Positions 24,834-36,336 of a stretch of DNA of 64,000 bases are shown here, one piece after another. Below the pieces are notes generated by a model. The model ran no database searches. It saw nothing but the letters and a program-made list of their open reading frames with translations, and was not told where the DNA came from. Source of the DNA: Acanthochlamys bracteata (taxonomy: Eukaryota > Streptophyta > Magnoliopsida > Pandanales > Velloziaceae); contig CM034143.1 in NCBI GenBank assembly GCA_019914995.1, positions 2,048,501 through 2,112,500 on the forward strand. The letters are read 5' to 3'. Both the position numbers and the translations under genes were made by a program. Positions within the stretch are counted from its first letter, which is position 1; each line of letters begins with the position of its first letter.

Positions 24834-27215
24834 TGGTCATGAGTGCCAAGAGAACACAGAGTCACCTGCATGTTACTTTAACTCCATCAACAGTAACTCA
24901 GTTAAATCATCTTGGTATCCTGAGCAAATATCAGAGTCAAGGACTTCATCATAGTAATCCAGTGCTTATTCTAAGAGATCCATACATCATGTCATCATCC
25001 AAGAGATCAGTTGAATCAAAGAGATCAGTTTTTATGTCCTTGTTACAACCCTCTACCCCATCCGATCCCAACAGCTCTTCATCGCAATTATCTGTTTCTA
25101 TAACTTCATTGGAGAGACTACCCGAAACCTCACTTTGTTTCCCACTGGATGTGTCTCTGTTTTCCAGCTTACGAGTGTTTCTGCCCTCCATCACCATATG
25201 CTATAGCGGAGTTACGTGCATTAGGATCACCATAGAGAGCAATGCATCTAGAATATGTTTCTAGTTCCTTCTCAGCTATATAACGCCTGACACTCTCAAG
25301 AGACTGCACATACTGTGACTTTTTTGCTTGCACCACAAAAACAAGCAATTTCTATCTCTTGACGCCAGTCTATAAACAAACACCAAAGAATGCAGTTCTT
25401 ATTCAAACAAACTCAATAGAAATACCAAAGTGAATTAAAGAAAGGTTAAACACCTTTTCTTGCAAAGTGTATCAATTGGTAACAAGACTTCAAGTTGGTC
25501 ATCATTCTTTCCTCAGTAAAAATTATAGTATCGTCTCCAAATATTTGCGGTGGCATCCTGCCGCCTAACTAGCTATCTCTCTTGCAATTTCAAGAACTTG
25601 ACCTGGATTACAGGACTTGCATACTTTCACGGAATCATGTTTTTTTTACAGTGCAGGTGCATATTAAGCATGACCCGTCCAAAGACACATCTCCTTTTCA
25701 ACTGGAATATAGGTGAATTTTCTATGCCATCTTTTTCAGGCAGAAGCGCTCTTCACCTATATGTTTGTCTTGTAAAAGCATCAATTCTTGAAAGTAAGGA
25801 CTTCATATTTCTATGCCACCTTGATCTTCTCCTACAATCGTAAACATGAAAACATCCACTTCTTAGCAAATCAGATGATTCATCAAGTATTATTCAGATG
25901 ACAAAATATTCTAACAAACTTTACAAATAAAAAAATTCCATTATAATAACACTCTGTTGGTCATCAGCACAAATGTTGAACTCAAAAGCCTCCTCCACGT
26001 GACCACCAGCATTGGGTAGTTGCAAATTCAGAATTACGAGATGGAAGCAAGGATCTAAAATAAATACGTGGACTACTTCACACTAGTGGAAGGCTTCAGT
26101 ATTTGTCTTCTTTTAAGAAGCCAGAACAACTTGGAATTTAAGCTAACCATACAGGAGACATAGTATAGGCTCTACAGAAAACACCAAGATAAACTCTATC
26201 CTTCCTAGGTCCTAACCAAGTGAAAAAACATGTAACACTTTCTATTCCTTCCCTATGTACAATGGAAGATTATACAGACATAAAATGGCACCATATGAAA
26301 AATACACAAAACTTTGACATCGATTAGTCGAACAACTTGAATGTCCTTGCATACAAAGATGAGGCTTCCTCCATATATTTTCCAATTATTATTGGATATC
26401 TTACTGAAATTGCTGAGAATACAAAATAAGAGGTCTTAATCAAAGAGTAAACAAGGAAGCTGAGGAAGACTTCCAAACTCATAGAAGTTCAGAGGTCAAA
26501 TAGACACTTAAAACTTAAGGGATTTACTAAAAGATCCAAAGTTCAAGGTGCATATAAATTCTACTAAAAATTGGCAGTTGTTTTTTTTTATATGAATCAG
26601 GTTTCCAGGATAAGCTAGAATGAATAGAAGGTATGAAACTTAATCTAAGAGTGGTAGCTGGTCTAAGTGTTTAGGATCATTTCATGAAGATAGTATACTG
26701 GCATTCCATAGAAAATACATAATAAATAAACAAATTGTAGTAAGTCACAATGGTGTAACACAAAACATATTGTGTTTGCAAATCTGCATACTAATCATCA
26801 GTCAGAATCCATCTTCTTCAAGGTCTTAAATCTTTTTCCGATTCCAATGAGTACTTCTTTGAAAAAGGGCAAAGTGGTCTCCTTACCTACACAATAAACA
26901 AATTACTGTAATAATCCAACAACTTATGAAACAATCTTAATCCGCACTGCGGTATCAGGAAACGACTCGCTCTTACAACCCTTGGGCCAGCAAACTCTCC
27001 TTGGATCATCCCGTGATGCCTGCCGACTCTTCCTGCGCTCGTCACTTTCTTTGCTCTTTCAACTGCTTCTTCGTCTTATACTTGTAACTGACGGCGGCTC
27101 CTCCAGTTGAGCCGTCACGAAACGTAACAGAGAATGGTGGGATGAATCGCTAAGGACAGGGTTAACAACGGACCTAGGCATGTCCCTGTTGCCGCCATTG
27201 GAGAAGAAGAAGAAG
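24834..27215 (-). pseudogene. Unrecognised minus-strand gene, possibly decayed
   Basis: Several minus-strand stretches read like exons of one gene. Near 27200 is MAATG followed in shifted frames by RDMPRSVVNPVLSDSSHHSL and DGSTGGAAVSYKYKTKKQLK. Near 26890-26806 is ETTLPFFKEVLIGIGKRFKT ending in a stop. Near 25500-25450 is DQLEVLLPIDTLCKKR. Near 25365-24840 are DWRQEIEIACFCGASKK, ESVRRYIAEKELETYSRC, IALYGDPNARNSAIAYGDGG, an acidic Ser/Asp-rich part and DYYDEVLDSDICSGYQDD. Neighbouring segments need frame changes and splice sites are unclear, so I infer decay, but a true multi-exon gene with poor exon calls is possible. I do not recognise the family and give no function. Confidence 0.3.
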
Positions 27216-27420
27216 AATGAGGATTCAGGTGAGATTGATGAACGGGAGAGAGATCAATAGTGTTGTGGAGAGACTGGTTCGATTCTGGTTTGGGATTTTA
27301 GGGAGCGGAGGAAGGAGAGAAGTTAGAACGGTAGGACATTTGAGTGTACGTGAGTTTGGGAAGGTAACAGACGGAGAGGGAAGGAATAATATTTTATTTC
27401 AAAAAAATCGAAAAATATAA

Positions 27421-28661
27421 TTGTCTTGTAAAAATACCTCATTCTTTTTAATTTATAATTACTATTATTTGTTTTAATATAAACTGGTATTGTTACATCT
27501 TTGGCTTAGAGGAAGCCATTAGATTGCAAATTTGAATGAAAATAATATATTTAAAATGAAATAATATTTATGGTTATGAATAGAGACTCCACGATTGTCA
27601 TGAGCGATATCATGGTGCCTCACTTTAACCGTTCGATTAAAGATCCAACTATACACATTCTCATGTCTAGATTTTGCAAGCTTGACTTTTTTGAATAAGC
27701 AGTTATTTTGCTATCAGTTATGCACTTATGGAGAAGCATGGGAGGCATTGTAAATACACTTTTAAATTTAGTTCTTTTTATTTCAATTTATTTTCCGCAC
27801 ATTCCATATTTTTTAGTTCTCATTTCGCTCCGACCACGATCGATTTTTTTGTGATTTTTACACTGATTCTCAATTCCTATTTCACTCTGATGATTGACTC
27901 TCCACGTGCGTTTTTATTGATTGAAAGACGAAAATTAGTTGCGATAATCCGCGATCGACTTATTTTAAAATTTTTCAATTCGTGCATTATGGCTCAGAAG
28001 TATACAATAATACGAATCAAGTCCCTTATAAGATTAATAGTACCATTAAGGTTGATACACAGTCGATAAATAATCAATGCCATGATTTTATCTCATGTTA
28101 TCGTAATATTGATGTGATGATATTCACCTTATAATATTAACCTCATAAAATAGAATATTTAATATCTCATGAGATTAACAGTTGATGCTGAGATCAATGT
28201 GTATGTTGATAGTTATCAATAAATTTATTAGTTATTATGACATCAACCTCGTTATATCGGTGTTATGATATTTTTACTTTATTGTACAAAATCGGTATAT
28301 AATTAATTTTGAATCGTATGTTAATATATTATTTTGATATTATGATATCGATATGATAATGTTCGTCATTATAATCTGTAACTTCGATATATGGTTGACA
28401 TCTTACTTCAATGTCGATATTTGATCATTTTTTTTCTAAAATTGATTATTTAAATCAAATTTTCAGTTTTCAATTTCCATGTTACCGTTTGTACCCGCAA
28501 TGCACATTCTCACTCAAAACCGAAATAAAAAAACCTGGTGCCTGTTCTTTCAACTCTTTCATTCTCCTCAACTCCCTCCATTCCCAGATCTATCCAACGC
28601 AAAAGATTTGTAACTACCATAACCACCTCAACCATCTCTGACTCTCTCTCTCTCATTCCTG
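27421..28661. other. Intergenic region upstream of the metallophosphoesterase
   Basis: No gene is recognised. The last 100 bp before 28662 are CT-rich and probably the 5' UTR. A stretch around 28100-28400 repeats TGATATCGATAT-like strings irregularly; I see no clear repeat unit. Confidence 0.4.
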
Positions 28662-31600
28662 ATGGCAACAGAACAACACAGAGCTCTGCTGTCGCTCTTT
28701 CTACTGCAGCTAATTGTTTTAATCTCTCCGGCGTTATCCGATCGTGCAGTGATCGATGTTTCCGGCGGGCCAGAATCAGTGGTGTGGGCAGTCCAGCTCT
28801 CTGATCTTCACTTCAGCGTCTTCCACCCTCAAAGGGCCAATGATTTCCGTCGACTCGTTGGTCCCGCTCTCTCCATGATCAACCCTTCGCTTGTTTTAAT
28901 CACCGGCGATCTCACAGGCAAGCCCTCCATATGCCCTCGTTGCAAATTTGTGTTTTAATCTTTTTGTTTTCTTTTTCTAATGATTGATGCATTTTTATTT
29001 TGTTTCTTCGGAATCTTGGACGATTGAGCAACAAATTAGGATATTTTGCTGTGTTTCTGATATCACGTTTGTGTAATTTGTTATTATATAAACTGAATGA
29101 CCTTGGTTTCTTTACTGACTAAAATATTTTCAATTAATTGAGACAATTTATTACTCTCAGTTCAGTTTGCATTTAAAAAAATTTTTTTTTTTATACATGT
29201 TGCCTTCATTTGCTTTTTGGAATCTTGGAAGAGCGAGCAATGAAGATAGGATCTTTGGCTGACTTTTTGACATCACAATTATGGTGTTGCTACATTTTAA
29301 ATAGCAAATTTTTGTTGTTAACAAATTCAAATTGATTGACACAAATTCTTATGCTTGGCAAGAGACAAAGTAGATTCCTCTTTGTAAAGCGGTAAAGCAT
29401 CTAGATATTCTTGAAGCAAAGTATATATGTTTATGCTGAGCCCAGCTTTCTGATTATGTTAGATGGGAAAAGCATAGACCACTTGATAATGAAACAAGAG
29501 GAGGCTGAATGGATGGAGTATCAAGGAGTGATGGATGATGTAATTAAAAGTAGTGGACTGGACATGAAGATCTTTTATGACCTTAGAGGAAATCATGATA
29601 AGTTTGGTGTACCAGAGCCTGGAGGTAAATTTGATTTTTACCAGAAGTATAGTATTAATGCTGCACAGGGACGGAATGCAAATGTTCAGAGTGTCACATT
29701 GCAGGTTAGTGGTTCAGATGGTAAGTCTTTTGATTATAACTTTGCATGATTATTTTGATGTATCTATTAGTTAATATTCTGCTAGTGAATTTCAGGCTTA
29801 TTTATTTATTTTAAAAAAAAATTGTTTCAATCAGCTTTTTGCACCATCATAAAAGATATTTTTAGAGGCTTATGTCATGAAGAAAACTTGAAATATTTGA
29901 ATAGTGGCTATATCTGGAAACTTCACTATATGTTGAAGTAGCTCACAGAAGTTAGATTGTTTCATCCCAGTATCGTATTTAGATTAGGAAAATTTGTTAT
30001 GCCCTATTGTTTCAATATTTAATCTGTTAAGCTCCAAAGATTTTCAATTTGAGTGCCTTTTTCATAAATTTGATGAAAACCATTTTGTTCTGAATTTTTT
30101 TTTTTGGTGAAAATCCAGCTGTTCTTATCCATAATCTGCCAGCATAATGTGTGATTAATTATGAATTCAGGCAGACCTTATTGCATCACCCACCAGGGGA
30201 AAATGTAGAGAGGTCTATGCCATAAGAAAGTAAGCAGCTCACTGAAGCTTTCAGAACAATTACGAGAAGGGCGCTCATATTGCTGATTAAGTTGGAAGAA
30301 GCTAGACTTACTTTCTTGAAAACACTTCATTAGTCCCTGAAACCAAGGTCCCATTCCCCACCATTGGGCAAAGCTCTTATTATATGAAACCATAGGTATC
30401 TTTAAGGAAGGCCAGATAGCTTAGTAGATGGAATGCCTATACTGCTTGTCACCTCATCTCCTCCCTAACACCAGGTACAGAGCTGGATTTTGGGTGGTTA
30501 TTTATTATGACATAATTTAAAAAAGGATGTAAAACCCTAGCACATATAGAGGAGACACAAAACAGAAAAACTAGTGAGAAGCAGATTTTTTAGATAATGA
30601 AGAAAGTACAAGTTTCTTGCAACTTAACTGTTGCATCATAATGTACACAAGTTTATCGTCTTTGGACTTGGCATTAGCTGCTTACTTATATGCCATTGTC
30701 CTGCTTGTTTTATTACCATAGTTTGAAACATGCAACTGTGTTGTATGCTAGTTCATATTGTTTCCTGATGGAGAGGTTTATTACTTGTGTCATTTGTGAA
30801 TTAGTTTGCATGTTATGTGTACCCATGTCGGTCTTATAATTATGAGCTGGTTGTGTTGTTTATGTAATATCTGGTGCAACCAATGCAGAACAATGGATGG
30901 AAGCATCTCTTTGTCGGCTTTGATAGTGCAATGGAAATAGGTCTCCGTGGACCAACAAATTTATTCGGACATCCAAATGATCAAATTCTTAAAGATCTGG
31001 ATCTTGAGCTTGCACAATGGGATTCTGATTTCCCAAATACACTGACAACAAAGATTACTTTTGGGCACTTTCCCTTGTCATTTACAGCTCCATCAGAGAC
31101 TGGTAAGATTCTCAGAGATGTATTTCTCAAGCATAAAGTAGCAACTTATCTTTGTGGGCATCTTCACACAAGTTTTGGGAAGAACTTAAAGCGTCATCAC
31201 CAGTCAGTTAGGCATTTCTTGTCGTCTGGTAAGTATTACCAGTACAATCTTCACGAAGGAGTCCCACCTCATATGGGTGATGATAGTTGTTCTTACAAGT
31301 CTGAATCCACCAATGAATTCTGGGAATGGGAAATGGGTGATTGGAGAAAGAATCGAATGGTGAGGATAGTGGCTATTGATTCTGGCTATGTGTCATTTGT
31401 GGATGTAAGCTTCAAACTTGGACCTAAGCAAACAATCATTTTGCCCACGTTTCCTTTGGATTCGCGGTTCATGCAAAGAATTTCTTCTTCTAGGGATTAC
31501 TTGTGCCAAAGAAATCTCAGAAGCTCATCTTACGACACGATTAGAACTCTAATTTTCTCTAAAAAAGAAATAGTTTCTGTTTCAGTGAAAATATATGACT

Positions 31601-33281
31601 CAAGGCCTGGAGAACTCAACTTAGTATTCGATTCAGTCTTGGAAAAACTTGAAGGAAATGGAACTAGGGGTGACCTTTATTCAGCACTTTGGAATTGGCG
31701 GGCATTTGTCGACCCATCACCAGATCGATACTGGTTGCAAATAGAGGCAATTGATAATTCTAGGAATGTCAGCTACAGCCAGTTAAGGCCATTCTCTGTT
31801 AATGGTCTTACCGCAAGTGTTAAGTGGACGTGGAGAGAATTCTGGGTTATGGGAATCCAGTGGGCGTCATTTTATCAGCTAGTCTTATGGTCTGTCGTTT
31901 CTGTTGTTTTCTCAATGCTGTTAATCCCTCGAGCTTATCTACTACTCATGGAAAAGCATTATATGAATAATAACTTAAATAGTAATGTTAACCTGAGCAG
32001 TGTGGCCATAGTTTTGTTCAACAAAGCAGTTTGGATGTTGATGGAGCTTTCCAAGGTGACATCTATTTGGTTAGGACTGCTGCTTTATTTAATCTACTTG
32101 GTGTTCTTTCCTTGGTTTTCAGGACATGTTTTTACTTCAGGAACAGAATTGGGTTCTATGACTCACAAAGGTTGGGTCATGGGCAGCACTGACAGTTACT
32201 TAGGGGTGCCTGATGTGATGGTCATTGTTATACCTCATATGTGCCTTGTGGTTTTGCCAACTGTTTTACTCATAGCTGCCATGATGGCAGAAAAAGTAGC
32301 ATACCGTTCGCATTACCTTTCCCTATCAGGAAAAAAGAAAGATGATTACTGTGAGATGCACTCTAGGAGTGGAAGCTTTACCAGTGCACTTAGCTTTTGG
32401 CGTGGGCGTTGGCTAAGAAAGGTGCTCTTATTGTTCTCTCTGGCAATTTTATGGAAGCATGGGAAGGTAAACTGTAAATCTTCTTTATCAAATCTTTCTA
32501 CGAAATTTGTTTTCATGAGTCCCTAGAATCTTTTTTCTTGTATGCTCCATTATTTCACATATCACTAATTTCTGTAATTGTATTGCTTTTCACAGTTGTG
32601 CTTTATATCTCTACAATACCTTACAACAGAAAGTAAATGTCAAGATACAATACAGAACTAGGATTCAGAAACTTTTTGCAATGTTCTTTTGCCTTCTTTT
32701 ATTTGCTGCTTGAAGATCTATTTTCATGTTTACTTATACCTGCCAATTAATATGAAGTTGCCTAATAATGTGATTTTGTTGATGATAGTGGTGCTTGCTG
32801 TATCATTTGAGGATTGAAACTTCTTACATAAAAATGATATAGAATATTAAGATTTGAGTCATCTCTGGCATATAATTGTTTCTATACCTATTGATGTATA
32901 TAAAGGTATAGTAGTTAAGTTGTTTGTACCACCAATTTTTTGCACTCTGAAGAAAAGGATAATGAGCAGTCAAAATGTCACAGACTGTAAGTAAAACTCT
33001 GCATGTAATTCAATAAAATGTACCTGTTATTTCCTCTGAGATATGCCTGATATTTAGTTACCATCTTTTAGCAATGCATAGTGGTAAGCATTTTATTCAT
33101 TGCTATATTTGTTGTCTGCCACAATTTGGGTTATGGAGTAACATTGGGCTCTTTACAGTCTTGCAGAGGTCTAGTGAAGGCATATGAGATGAATCCTTTT
33201 ATTCATTCCCCTGTATACTGCTTTGCTGTACCTGTTCTTTTGGCGTTCTCAATCTATAAAACATCAGCATCAGAGCTATAG
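28662..33281 (+). CDS. Membrane metallophosphoesterase, At3g03305/TMEM62-like
   Basis: Four exons (28662-28917, 29463-29704, 30889-32466, 33159-33281) give 732 aa with exact phase closure. Intron 1 starts with GC (ACAG then GCAAG) and ends AG; only this site makes GDLT continue into DGKSIDH. A hydrophobic N-terminal segment (residues 9-25) looks like a signal peptide. Calcineurin-like phosphoesterase motifs follow: SDLHFS (D48, H50), TGDLT (D83), GNHD (128-131), FGHFPLS (H226) and GHLH (256-259), all metal ligands present. A beta-rich middle is followed by about five hydrophobic spans in the last 230 residues (LYLIYLVFFPWF, MVIVIPHMCLVVLPTVLLIA, PVYCFAVPVLLAFSIY). Likely an integral membrane protein with a lumenal or extracellular catalytic domain. 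Substrate unknown. I placed exon 4 at 33159 rather than 33072 so that KHGK continues into SCRGLVKAYEMN. Confidence 0.88.
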
Positions 33282-36200
33282 CTCGTCAGCATTATTTGAA
33301 GAGCTAGTGACACGATGTTATCTAAAGTAACAGAACCTAATTGGATTGAATGGATTTATAGCCTAATTGGATTGAATGGATTTATAGCAGTCTAACTAGA
33401 TTGTAAGTAGATTGTAAGGATTTTTAGCAATTCTTCTGAATATGTCATTTTCTCTTTGTTTACAATGACCTACAGAAGCAAAAGAGATGACGTACTGCAC
33501 AAATTCTCACTGTATGGAAGGGGTACCTATGGACTTTCTCGTGAGCTTCTTCCCATTTTAAGTTATGAAAGTTGATTTTATTTTTATTATCTAATGGTGT
33601 AATACTACGGTTGCAAGTGCTTATAATGAAAACTGGTCAACTGATCACAATTTCACAATAGTTTTTGTTCACTGTTAGCAATTTTTTTTAGCAAATTGCT
33701 GTTGAGCTTTCTGGACATTTTACTAGCTTTGTTTAGAAATGTTTGCAAGAATGTGTGGGGTTGGTTTAGGTGAGAGTTCTAGATTATGGCAGGTGGGAGT
33801 TTCTCAACAAAGATGCAAGAGTAAATTTGTTGTCTGCAAGATGTATGATGGAATTAGAGCCAGAGCAGCTGCAACTCCTTGTTAGTCGGAATAATATAGA
33901 TACAGAAATACTGCAGTAGCTGAAACTTGAGATGTTGCCTTACTGAAGTAAAGTAAAAGGTCGACAGCAAATACCAGTGAACATTTTTTTCTCTTACGCT
34001 GAAGTTTTTCCTTCTTTCACTGTACGGCACGCAGCAGTTTTTTCAAACTCATTTTTTAAATAAAAATTTACTTTCAAATTTATTTTTTAAATATAGTCAA
34101 GCATAAATATTTACTTCCGAATTTCAAATTTAATTAAGGTATAAATTTTAATTCATTTTTTAAATTTATTTTTTAAAAAACTTATTTTTTTGTAATTTCA
34201 GTTCACTGCAACCAAATAAGCCCACAGTGAGATCATAAATAGCACAAAAATTATTATTTTGATATAAACTTTAAATAAAAGATGAAGGCTTAACATACGG
34301 GACATGTTGTTTTTTCATACATGCCTTCTTTTTAGCTTAAAACCTTATAAGATCAGCTTAAAACCTTTTACTGTTTTATCTCATTGGTTAAAAATATAGT
34401 AACATTGTTTTCCAACAATGTACTAATATTAGTACTGGGAATAAATGTCAATTGCTGACATCTTTATTTTATAAACTCTCATCGTCCTTTATTAGGTTAT
34501 TCCTCAAATATGGAAACTCAATTGTTTATATTGTTCTGGAAATCAGGTTTGCGTTTTGCAAATTTCCAACTTTGTTGTAGTATAAGTCATAGACCCGTGC
34601 GTTGCACTGGCGTTCTTAAATAAACTCATGAAAAAGATTTCTATATAATATTGTGCAATGTTCTTCTACTTAAAAATAGTGATTAGTAAAGAAAGAAGTT
34701 TATAAAATTTCATTTGCAGTCTTTAGTTGTGAATTCTTATTATTACAATTTTTGCGTCTTGAACGGGACTAGTTTTATGTCTTTATCTATTTTTGTTCTT
34801 TCTTTTATCTCTTCCTTATAATTTTTCAAAATTCATTATTTTAAGGAAAAATTTTCTATACTACTAAATGTTTATTCATGAAGTAAAATTCTGTTGGCGC
34901 TATGCCTTAGAAAAGCTGACAAGGCATTATGCTATTGTATGTTCGATTCTAAAATACATAAAAAGAGATGTAAGGTTTTTGCATTATTTCCTAATTAATT
35001 TTACACCAAAAAACGATTGATAAGTAAGACCCATAAAATTCCTATTTAATGTAAAGTCGAGCAAAGCAGTTAAACACTAAGACATTATGATCTCTTAATT
35101 AGCCCCAAGTATGCTTCAAAAATCTTGAAACCCTAATTGACATATAGAAAACCAGCAGCTGGCTAACAGTTTCCATCAACAATTTAAATAGAAAGTATTA
35201 TAGTTGGTGGGACGTCGAAACACAGTGAAGTATGAAACAGAGAATCATACAGATCACATTCAGGAATCACTCATTTTATGGTTATCCATCTATTACATCA
35301 GAATTACAACAATATCCAAAACTGATGTGTGGAAATTCAATTGAGTTTAGAATACAACACAAGACACAACTAGAAGAATGCGAAGAGCTCCAATGCACAT
35401 ATGGTCAACTACAGGTGCCATTCGTTTTGCTTCAATCTTCTTATATATGTATGTCAGTTCCTTGTACAAGGGAACGAGTTATGTCATACACAACAATGTT
35501 AACTTGCAGGCTTTGCTGGGGCAACTCTGCAGAAAGAACAAATAAGTTTGGTGAAACTAGATATTATTAAAATCACCACACATGAAAATAAACTCTAGCT
35601 AAACACTGAGAAAAATAGGAAAAAAAAAATGTCTAAGAGTACTTATTAAGAAAATAGAAGGGAATTAGGTAGCCCTTTGGCTTTTACAGACACAATTAGC
35701 AAGAAGATACAGGGTTCATGCTTTCCTAAGCACCTGAAATCGTATTCCAGCTGATTCTACTAGGCTGCATAAACTTTTGCTCAAAACGAGTTATCTTCGT
35801 CCTGTTCAGAAGCAAACAAGTCGCTGAAACAATTACAATTGACAAGTGGCAGTACAGTCTCTTAAAATTTAGAACAACAATAGTTCCAGATGCTGTTGCC
35901 TTAGTTTAACTGTTGGGTGCATTTTTGTTGTAGCCACACTTATGTTGATTTCTCATTTATTTTGGTGCAAGTACAATTGCAGTAGAAGATCATCTCCTTC
36001 ATCTTTAAGAGTATGTGGTCGTACATATAAAATATAACACAAAAGTTATCTACTTGTGCCAAACCTTGGAGGTAAGCCTTGAGGACCCCCTTGGAACAAC
36101 AACTGGATCACCTGGTAACTCATTGGCTGCAGTCTTCATGTATCCTTGTTAGTTGAAAAGGTACCTCCTGCCCCAAAAATCCTTAAAAACATCCTGAAAG

Positions 36201-36336
36201 TCCTGATCTGATCATTTGGAAATTTGGCCCAAGCAGTTATTGAATAGTCTACTTCTGCACAATAATCAAATTATACACGAAGAAGATTAGAATCTAAGAT
36301 AATATTTCGTCATTAAGTTTAATCAGAGGGTGGTTA
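33282..36336. other. Intergenic region between convergent genes
   Basis: This separates the ends of two convergent genes. It includes 3' UTR of the phosphoesterase and probably 3' UTR of the minus-strand gene near 36200-36336. Around 34590 there is AGACCCGTGCGTTGCAC, a string I associate with dispersed plant repeats, inside AT-rich sequence. A frame at 35232-35570 shows no family features and I do not call it. Confidence 0.4.

Noticed and set aside
27217..27420. 67-aa plus-strand frame rich in Arg/Gly
   Set aside because: It has no recognisable motif and sits next to the start of the unidentified minus-strand gene; probably that gene's promoter side.
30178..30393. 71-aa minus-strand frame within intron 2 of the metallophosphoesterase
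   Set aside because: The composition is mildly protein-like, but no motif, splice context or homology is recalled, so it is not called as a gene.
33072..33158. Upstream acceptor for the last metallophosphoesterase exon (adds QCIVVSILFIAIFVVCHNLG)
   Set aside because: The frame is open, but using 33159 joins KHGK to SCRGLVKAYEMN as remembered homologues do; the longer form could still be an alternative isoform.
35232..35570. 112-aa plus-strand frame
   Set aside because: It has no family features and lies in intergenic or 3' UTR sequence between convergent genes.
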